Below are positions 5,420-10,617 of a stretch of DNA of 10,617 bases, piece by piece (position 1 is the stretch's first letter; every line of letters begins with the position of its first letter). The stretch lies in assembly GCA_963809205.1 (NCBI GenBank), contig CAWEIS010000027.1, positions 1-10,617 on the forward strand, written 5' to 3'. This DNA is from DATLLN01 sp963809205. Lineage in GTDB: Bacteria > Actinomycetota > Thermoleophilia > Gaiellales > JAICJC01. Below the pieces are notes generated by a model. That model did no database searches and was not told where the DNA came from. It worked only from the letters and a program-made list of their open reading frames with translations. The position numbers were made by a program, and so were the translations under genes.

Positions 5420-8400
5420 ATGACGGTCTGCGCCCGCTGCGGCACCGAGAATTCCGACCAGGCGAAGTTCTGTCAGGAGTGCGGAGCTCCGCTGTCGCCT
5501 CCACCAGCGACGTCCGAGGAGCGGAAGCTGGTGACTGTGCTGTTCGCCGACGTGGCCGGATCGACGCAGCTCGGCGACCGGCTCGACGCCGAGGCGCTGA
5601 AGGACGTCATGAGCCGGTTCTTCGCGGCGATGCGTGCCGAGATCGAGGCGGAGGGCGGCACGGTCGAGAAGTTCATCGGCGACGCGGTGATGGCCGCGTT
5701 CGGCGTGCCTGTGGCCCATGAGGACGACCCCGATCGCGCGCTCCGCGCGGCGCTGCGGATACAGCGCCGGCTGCCCGCGCTGAACCGTGAGCTGGCCGCC
5801 GAGCACGGGGTCGAGCTGGCCGTCCGGATCGGCGTCAACACCGGCCAGGTGATGGCGACCACCTCGCCCCGGCCGGGCGAGGCGATGGCGACCGGCGATC
5901 CCGTCAACCTGGCCGCCCGGCTGCAGCAGATGGCGGAACCCGGCGCCGTGCTGGTCGGCGAGCGCACCGCCGCCGCGGCCCGCGGATTCGCGCTGACGCC
6001 GTTCGACCAGCGGCTGGAGGTGCGTGGAAAGGCGGAGGCCGTGGTCGCCCACCTGCTGGTCGGCGAGCGCGACGAGCCGCATCGCGGGATCCCGGGCCTG
6101 CGCGCGCCGCTGGTCGGACGCGACGCCGAGCTCGAGCTGCTGGGCAGCCTGCTTCGCCGCGTCGCGGACGAGCGCCGAGCCCACCTGATGACGATCTACG
6201 GCGATCCGGGCGTGGGCAAGAGCCGGCTGATCGCCGAGTTCACGGCGACCGCCGAGGCGCGCGTCGTCCGCGGTCGCTGCCTGCCGTACGGCGATGGCAT
6301 CACCTTCTGGCCGCTGGCCGAGATCGCCAAGAGTGAGCTCGGCGTGCTGGACACCGACGACACGGCGACGGCGCTGGCCAAGGTGCGCGTGCTGGGCGAC
6401 GCCGCGCCGGCGATCGCCCACACCATCGGCCTGGACGATCCGGCCTCGCCGGTGCGCGAGATGTCGCCGCGGGCCGTGATCGCCGAGATCCACAAGGCGT
6501 GGCTCGGCTTCTTCGCCCGCATGGCGGATGTCGGTCCGGTGATCGCCGTGATCGAGGACATCCACTGGGCGGATGGCGCGATGCTCGACCTGCTGGAGTC
6601 GCTGCCCGACCGGCTCCCGGCGCCCGTGCTGTTCGTCTGCCCCAGCCGGCCGGAGCTGACGGCGCGCCGGCCTGGCTGGGCGGGCGGGCGCCGCAGCGCC
6701 TCCAGCCTGGCGCTCGACCCGCTGGGCGCGGCCGAGGCGGAGCAGATGGTGCGGCTGCTGCTGGACATCGACGATCTGGGCGACGGGCTGCGGGAGCGGA
6801 TCCTGGAGCGCGCCGAGGGCAACCCGTTCTTCCTGGAGGAGATCGTCCGTCGCCTGATCGACGAGCAGCTGATCTCCCATGAGGACGGTCGCTGGCGTGC
6901 CGTTGCCGGTATCGACGACGTCGTCATCCCGGACACGGTGCAGGGCGTGCTGGCCGCCCGCATCGACCTCCTGCCGCCGGCCGAGAAGCGGGTCGTCCAG
7001 TCCGCCGCTGTCGTCGGCCGGGTGTTCTGGCCCGGGGCGGTGGCGGGCCTGCTGAACGGCGAGGCGGAGACCGTCGAGTCGCTGCTCGACGGTCTCGAGC
7101 AGCGCGACCTGGTGCTGACGCGCCTGACGTCGGCGATGGCCGGTGAGCGCGAGCTGATCTTCAAGCACATCCTCACCCGGGACGTCGCCTACGAGAGCCT
7201 GCCGCGGCGCGACCGGCCGCAGGCGCACGAGAAGGTCGCCGGGTGGATCGAGCGGGTGTTCGGCGAGCGGCGGCTGGAGGTCGCCGAGCTGCTCGCGCAC
7301 CACTACGACCTGGCGGGACGTAGCGACCTGGCGTACCGCTACGGGCTGGACGCCGCGCGGCGCGATCTCAGCCGGCTGGCCCTCGACCAGGCGCTGATCT
7401 TCGGCGGCCGCGCCGCTGACCTGGCGCCGTCTCCGGCCGATCGCGCTCAGGCCCTGGCGATCATCGGCGAGGCGCACTACCAGCAGGCGGACGGCGACTC
7501 GGCATACGTGGCGTGGCGGGAGGCCGCCGACCTGCTGGCGTCCGACCCTGCCGCTGACCGCGGCACGCTGGCGGCGGTGTGCGGCCGAATGTCGCTGCTG
7601 ACAACGCGTGCTCCCGGGCTGATGCCGCACACGCCGGTGACGGCCGATGAGGGCCGGTACTACCTCGACCTCGGGCTGGCCGCGGCTGGCGACGAGGACA
7701 GCGAGCCGCTGGTCGACCTGCTGATGTCCGAGGGCGCGTGGTCCTTCGGGTTCCCCGATGATCCGGGCGGCGTGGTCGACGACGAGCAGATGCGCCTCGC
7801 GGCGCACCGCGCGGTCGACATGGCCGAGCGGCTGGACAACACGGAGCTGCTCTCGCTCGCGCTGGACGTCGAGCACATCACGTACGAGGTGCGCGACGAC
7901 GTGAAGGCGATGGCCGCCGGCGCCGAGCGGCGGCAGCGGCTGGCCGACCAAGTGCACGCGATCGTCGACCTCGACGACATCTTCTACATGTCCGCCCAGG
8001 TCTACTGGGAGCAGGGTCGGTACGAGGACGCCAGGCTGGTGTCGGAGCAGGGTGTCTCGCGGGTGACGGCGCTGGGCGGCCATGCAATGGGCTCATCCGC
8101 GACCCTGGCCATCTCCCGGTTCCTGCTCGGCGACTGGGACGCAGCGCTGGAGGAGGGGCAGCGGATTCGCGACCGGTTCGGCGACAACCCGCCAGGGTTC
8201 CTGCGCGTGGCGTGGGGGGTGACCGAGTACGTGCTGTCCAGCCGTGGGCAGTTCGCGGACGTGGCCCCGCTCCGGGATCTGCAGATGGCGACGCCGATGC
8301 GGCTGGCGTTCCGGGCGCTTGGGCTGGCGGCCGAGGGCCGGCTGGACGAGGCGTGGGAGCAGTTCCCGCTGGCACGACTGACCATCGGCGTCGCATTCGA

Positions 8401-8797
8401 GCTGCAGGCCAAGGCCCGGCTGCTGCAGATGGCCGCACGCTGGGACGAGCTGGCCGAGCTGTGCGCCGTCATCCGCGAGCGATCGGAGCGCATCGACTGG
8501 CGGATCGGGCCTGCGGCGGCCGCCCGCGGCGAGGCGGCGATCGCCATGGCAAACGGCGAGGCGGTGCGCGCGGCGGAGCTCCTGCGCAGCGCCGCCGACG
8601 GGTACGCCGCCGCCTGCGCGGAGTGGGAGGAAGCGGTGTCACGGGTCGACTTGGTCGAGGCGCTGGCCGCGCAGGGCATGCCTGCCGAGATCCCCGGCCT
8701 GCTCGCCGTGGCCGAGCAGCCGCTGCGCCGCGCCGGGGCGCTGGCCGAGCTGGCCCGCTGGGACGATCTGCACGGACGCTACGGCGACCGCTCGTAG
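5420..8797 (+). CDS. Zinc-ribbon / class III adenylate cyclase / STAND-like ATPase / helical-repeat protein, 1125 aa
   Basis: This large cytoplasmic signalling protein has four regions. Residues 1-25 form a zinc ribbon with Cys4, Cys7, Cys18 and Cys21. Residues 35-215 are a class III nucleotide cyclase domain: metal-binding Asp44 (LFADVAGST) and Asp88 (KFIGDAVMAAF), purine-selecting Lys84, and the Asn163/Arg167 pair (VNLAAR). The second purine-selecting position appears to be Met156 rather than Asp, so cyclase activity and specificity are uncertain. Residues 230-520 are an AAA/STAND-type ATPase with Walker A GDPGVGKS (261-268) and Walker B-like VIAVIEDIHWAD (374-385), followed by a winged-helix-like part with IFKHILTRDVAYESL (580-594). 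Residues from about 620 to the end are TPR-like helices. The architecture is common in Actinobacteria; what it senses or signals to is usually unknown. It starts 13 bases after the ABC exporter, which may hint at shared function but is only positional evidence. Confidence 0.92.
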   Translation: MTVCARCGTENSDQAKFCQECGAPLSPPPATSEERKLVTVLFADVAGSTQLGDRLDAEALKDVMSRFFAAMRAEIEAEGGTVEKFIGDAVMAAFGVPVAHEDDPDRALRAALRIQRRLPALNRELAAEHGVELAVRIGVNTGQVMATTSPRPGEAMATGDPVNLAARLQQMAEPGAVLVGERTAAAARGFALTPFDQRLEVRGKAEAVVAHLLVGERDEPHRGIPGLRAPLVGRDAELELLGSLLRRVADERRAHLMTIYGDPGVGKSRLIAEFTATAEARVVRGRCLPYGDGITFWPLAEIAKSELGVLDTDDTATALAKVRVLGDAAPAIAHTIGLDDPASPVREMSPRAVIAEIHKAWLGFFARMADVGPVIAVIEDIHWADGAMLDLLESLPDRLPAPVLFVCPSRPELTARRPGWAGGRRSASSLALDPLGAAEAEQMVRLLLDIDDLGDGLRERILERAEGNPFFLEEIVRRLIDEQLISHEDGRWRAVAGIDDVVIPDTVQGVLAARIDLLPPAEKRVVQSAAVVGRVFWPGAVAGLLNGEAETVESLLDGLEQRDLVLTRLTSAMAGERELIFKHILTRDVAYESLPRRDRPQAHEKVAGWIERVFGERRLEVAELLAHHYDLAGRSDLAYRYGLDAARRDLSRLALDQALIFGGRAADLAPSPADRAQALAIIGEAHYQQADGDSAYVAWREAADLLASDPAADRGTLAAVCGRMSLLTTRAPGLMPHTPVTADEGRYYLDLGLAAAGDEDSEPLVDLLMSEGAWSFGFPDDPGGVVDDEQMRLAAHRAVDMAERLDNTELLSLALDVEHITYEVRDDVKAMAAGAERRQRLADQVHAIVDLDDIFYMSAQVYWEQGRYEDARLVSEQGVSRVTALGGHAMGSSATLAISRFLLGDWDAALEEGQRIRDRFGDNPPGFLRVAWGVTEYVLSSRGQFADVAPLRDLQMATPMRLAFRALGLAAEGRLDEAWEQFPLARLTIGVAFELQAKARLLQMAARWDELAELCAVIRERSERIDWRIGPAAAARGEAAIAMANGEAVRAAELLRSAADGYAAACAEWEEAVSRVDLVEALAAQGMPAEIPGLLAVAEQPLRRAGALAELARWDDLHGRYGDRS

Positions 8798-8826
8798 ACC
8801 CGCGGCCAGCTTGCGCGGCGCGCGCC

Positions 8827-8865
8827 GATGAGTTTCGGGTTTGCTCCCGGTCCACCCGGGAAACC
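8827..8865 (+). promoter_or_regulatory. GATGAGTTT motif and hairpin in the gap before the VOC gene
   Basis: The 98-base gap after the cyclase holds GATGAGTTT (8827-8835) followed by a hairpin: GGTTT (8838-8842) pairs with AAACC (8861-8865) and CCCGG (8846-8850) with CCGGG (8856-8860), with a three-base bulge and a TCCAC loop. There is no T-run after it. It may be a terminator or attenuator. Alternatively, GATGAG with GGTCCA (8849-8854) 16 bases later could be the -35/-10 pair of an alternative (ECF-type) sigma factor serving the VOC gene. The two readings cannot be separated from sequence alone. Confidence 0.35.
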
Positions 8866-8895
8866 GCAGCCTGAGAACGATGGAAAGGACACGAG

Positions 8896-9381
8896 ATGGC
8901 CAAGTCACTGACACCGTGCCTCTGGTTCGACAGGGAGGCCGAGGACGCCGCGAAGTTCTACACGTCGGTGTTCCCGAACTCGAAGATCGTCAGCACCTCG
9001 TACTTCGGCGAGGCTGGCCCGCGTGACGACGACCTGGTGCTGACCGTCGAGTTCGAGCTCGACGGCACGCCGTTCGTCGCGCTGAACGGCGGCCCCGACT
9101 TCACGTTCAGCGAGGCGATCTCGTTCCAGATCGACTGCAAGGATCAGGACGAGGTCGACCACTACTGGGAGACGCTGTCCGAGGGCGGTGAGGAGGGACC
9201 CTGCGGCTGGCTCAAGGATCGCTACGGGCTGTCGTGGCAGGTCGTGCCGTCGCGGCTCGCCCAGCTGCTCAAGGATCAGGATCCGGACAAGGTGAACCGC
9301 GTGATGGCGGCCATGATGAAGATGGGCAAGATCGAGATCGCCGAGATCGATCGGGCCGCCGAGGGCGCCGGCGTCGCGTAG
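8896..9381 (+). CDS. PhnB-like VOC-family protein (3-dmu-9_3-mt type), 161 aa
   Basis: This small cytoplasmic protein has the glyoxalase/bleomycin-resistance (VOC) fold of the PhnB-like group, often labelled '3-demethylubiquinone-9 3-methyltransferase' in databases. That label is a family name, not a proven activity; methyl transfer is unlikely to be its real role, which is unknown. Visible family motifs are PCLWFDREAEDAAKFYTSVF (7-26), FVALNGGPDFTFSEAISFQI (60-79), a DQDEVDHYW block (83-91), and CGWLKDRYGLSWQVVP (103-118). These are followed by the C-terminal helix VNRVMAAMMKMGKIEI (133-148). Length matches the family. The ATG at 8896 has a strong ribosome site, GGAAAGG, 7 bases upstream. 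It is preceded by a motif and hairpin that may carry its own promoter, so it is probably not in the cyclase transcript. In this family, neighbours are often stress- or sigma-factor-linked; none is visible here. Confidence 0.92.
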   Translation: MAKSLTPCLWFDREAEDAAKFYTSVFPNSKIVSTSYFGEAGPRDDDLVLTVEFELDGTPFVALNGGPDFTFSEAISFQIDCKDQDEVDHYWETLSEGGEEGPCGWLKDRYGLSWQVVPSRLAQLLKDQDPDKVNRVMAAMMKMGKIEIAEIDRAAEGAGVA

Positions 9382-9396
9382 CTCGTTCAACCTCGG

Positions 9397-9411
9397 GCGC
9401 CCTCCCGGCGC
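9397..9411. other. Short GC hairpin between the VOC and SDR genes
   Basis: GCGCC (9397-9401), a CTCCC loop and GGCGC (9407-9411) form a five-pair hairpin 15 bases after the VOC stop codon, and a GGCGGCCGCC palindrome follows at 9414-9423. No T-run is present. In DNA this G+C-rich such short hairpins arise by chance, so a terminator role is only possible. Confidence 0.2.
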
Positions 9412-9441
9412 ACGGCGGCCGCCGGCGAGCAAGAATCTCAC

Positions 9442-10185
9442 ATGGTCGAGCTTGACGGCAAGGTGGCCCTCGTCACGGGAGGCGCCCGGGGGATCGGACG
9501 CGACATCGTGCTGCAGCTGGCCGGTGGCGGCTGCAACGTCGCGATCAACTGCGTGGGGTCGGTCGACGCAGCCGGTCGGCTCGCCGAGCAGTTGTCGGCT
9601 GCCGGCACCGGCGCGATCGTGCTGCAGGGCTCGATCGCCGATCCCGCCACCGGTCCGATGCTGGCGGAGCGCACGATCGAGCGTTTCGGGCGGATCGACG
9701 TTCTCGTCAACAACGGGGCGATCAACCGCGACACGACGATGCGCAAGATGACCGACGAGCAGTTCGGCGAGGTGGTGGACACCAACCTCGTCGGGACGCA
9801 TCGGGTCACGAGGGCGGTGCTCGACCCGATGTGCGAGCAGGGCTTCGGCCGCATCGTCACCATCTCCAGCTTCGTTGGCCAGCTCGGCAACTACGGCCAG
9901 GCCAACTACGCCGCGACCAAAGGCGGGCTGATCGCCTGGACGAAGACCCTGGCCTACGAGGTCGCCCGCTTTGGCGTCACCGTCAACTGCGTCTGCCCCG
10001 GATTCATCGACACCGACATGCTGCGCGGCGTGCCCGAGCACGTCCGCGAGAAGCTGCTCGCCCGGGTGCCGCTCGGCCGCTTCGGCGAGCCGGACGAGAT
10101 CGCGCGCGGCGTGCTCTACCTGGTGCGCGACGGCGAGTACATCACCGGCACCTGCTTGAACATCAACGGCGGGCTGTACATGTGA
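9442..10185 (+). CDS. Short-chain dehydrogenase/reductase, FabG/PhaB-like, 247 aa
   Basis: This is a classical SDR oxidoreductase, soluble and most likely a tetramer using NAD(P)H. The Rossmann motif TGGARGIG is at 12-19, the active-site Asn is Asn115, and the catalytic Ser143, Tyr156 and Lys160 sit in SSFVGQLGNYGQANYAATKGG with the usual 13- and 4-residue spacings. The PG motif (CPGFIDTDM, 185-193) and the ending ITGTCLNINGGLYM (234-247) are typical of 3-oxoacyl-ACP/acetoacetyl-CoA reductases, so reduction of a 3-oxoacyl thioester is a reasonable inference, but SDR substrate specificity cannot be read reliably. The usual NNAG motif reads NNGA at 90-93. No other fatty acid or polyhydroxyalkanoate gene is nearby. 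The ATG at 9442 lies 60 bases after the VOC gene with no clear Shine-Dalgarno; AAGAAT (9431-9436) is a possible weak -10 for a leaderless start. Confidence 0.92.
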   Translation: MVELDGKVALVTGGARGIGRDIVLQLAGGGCNVAINCVGSVDAAGRLAEQLSAAGTGAIVLQGSIADPATGPMLAERTIERFGRIDVLVNNGAINRDTTMRKMTDEQFGEVVDTNLVGTHRVTRAVLDPMCEQGFGRIVTISSFVGQLGNYGQANYAATKGGLIAWTKTLAYEVARFGVTVNCVCPGFIDTDMLRGVPEHVREKLLARVPLGRFGEPDEIARGVLYLVRDGEYITGTCLNINGGLYM

Positions 10186-10227
10186 GTTGGTGCACGGCGC
10201 CTTTGCGCGCGATCGAACGTCCGGAGC

Positions 10228-10235
10228 GGAAGGAA
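10228..10235 (+). promoter_or_regulatory. Ribosome binding site selecting ATG 10246
   Basis: GGAAGGAA lies 10 bases before the ATG at 10246. Another ATG at 10242 is in a different frame and opens only a shadow frame rich in Arg and His, so the 10246 start with its hydrophobic product is preferred. Confidence 0.45.
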
Positions 10236-10245
10236 CACTGGATGC

Positions 10246-10617
10246 ATGGCTGCGATCGGCGAGGAACTCACCCGTCTGACGACCGTCGGTGAGCGCCACC
10301 GCCGGCTCGCTGCCAGGCTGTTGCTGGTGGTCGGCGCCACCCTCGTGCTGGATCTCATCGCCGGTGTCGTGATGTTCTTCGCCGAGCGGCATTCCCCACG
10401 AACCCAGATCTACACGATCGGCCAGGCGCTGTTCTTCGTGACCACGCAGCTCTTGACCGTCTCCTCGTCGATGGCCAACCCGCTGACCGTGGCCGGACGA
10501 CTGGTGAATGTGGCGCTCGAGCTGTGGGCCGTGCCTGTCGTGGCCGGCTCGGCCGGAGCGATCGCAAGCTTCCAGAGCAGCGACGCGCCGTGGCCGCGCA
10601 TGGGCGAGGAGCCGTAG
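10246..10617 (+). CDS. Small two-helix pore-loop membrane protein, ion-channel-like, 123 aa
   Basis: The protein has a cytoplasmic N-terminal helix (1-20), a first membrane helix at about 21-46 (LAARLLLVVGATLVLDLIAG), a re-entrant pore-like segment at 57-78 and a second membrane helix at about 82-108. The layout is that of a two-helix potassium-channel-type subunit, and ALFFVTTQLLTVSSSM (61-76) resembles the pore helix plus filter of such channels. The filter position, however, reads TVSSS instead of TVGYG, so potassium selectivity is not supported. I recall similar small proteins with a TTQLLTVSS signature annotated as ion-channel-like; their function is not established as far as I know. The C-terminus is short and polar (SSDAPWPRMGEEP) with no regulatory domain. 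The stop codon TAG is the last three bases of the window, so the gene is complete. It lies 60 bases after the SDR gene and may share its transcript. Confidence 0.82.
   Translation: MAAIGEELTRLTTVGERHRRLAARLLLVVGATLVLDLIAGVVMFFAERHSPRTQIYTIGQALFFVTTQLLTVSSSMANPLTVAGRLVNVALELWAVPVVAGSAGAIASFQSSDAPWPRMGEEP

Noticed and set aside
5189..8083. Minus-strand open frame of 964 codons opposite the cyclase/ATPase
   Set aside because: Remarkably long, but the sequence is a low-complexity mix of His, Arg, Gln and Asp as expected from antisense reading of GC-rich codons; the plus strand shows complete domain motifs.
8896..10617. VOC, SDR and pore-loop genes as one functional operon
   Set aside because: Gaps of about 60 bases and unrelated families give no evidence of a shared pathway; co-transcription remains possible but unsupported.

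Overview
The window is about 70% G+C, with strong G/C preference at third codon positions, and its genes are tightly packed. Gene content (EamA/Lrp pair, heterodimeric ABC exporter, class III cyclase/ATPase fusion, PhnB-like VOC protein) and TANNNT-type -10 motifs placed just upstream of ATG codons suggest an actinobacterium. A Thermoleophilia/Solirubrobacterales-like lineage is my best guess; no rRNA or other marker gene in the window confirms it. I found no rRNA, tRNA, CRISPR array, transposase or phage gene. No gene-free stretch exceeds 300 bases.

Left part (1-1740). Two genes lie on the minus strand: a small helical protein of a conserved uncharacterised type (41-505) and, upstream of it, an EamA/RhtA-type small-molecule exporter (515-1333). 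An Lrp/AsnC-type regulator lies divergently on the plus strand (1342-1740). Both divergent genes seem to have lost their 5' ends, with almost no DNA left between them. The exporter also shows a one-base frameshift near 1305-1308. This looks like a deletion junction or an assembly error in what was once a regulator/exporter pair. The left part ends in a perfect 20-bp inverted repeat at 1731-1771 that contains the regulator's stop codon.

Middle (1815-8797). Two overlapping genes encode the halves of a heterodimeric ABC exporter. Their motifs fit the TM287/288 or BmrCD design: one half has a degenerate Walker B and H-loop, the other a degenerate signature motif, so one ATP site should be degenerate and one active. 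Thirteen bases later comes a 1125-residue protein with a zinc ribbon, a class III nucleotide cyclase domain, a STAND-like ATPase and a long helical-repeat region. It has its own candidate leaderless promoter.

Right part (8896-10617). A PhnB-like VOC protein, a FabG/PhaB-like short-chain dehydrogenase and a small two-helix pore-loop membrane protein follow, all on the plus strand with 60-98 base gaps. They look like independent housekeeping or stress genes rather than one pathway. The last stop codon coincides with the end of the window.

I do not see a clearly new multi-gene system. The points most worth checking are the damaged exporter/regulator junction, the 20-bp palindrome, the cyclase/ATPase next to the ABC exporter, and the pore-loop protein with a non-potassium-like filter sequence.
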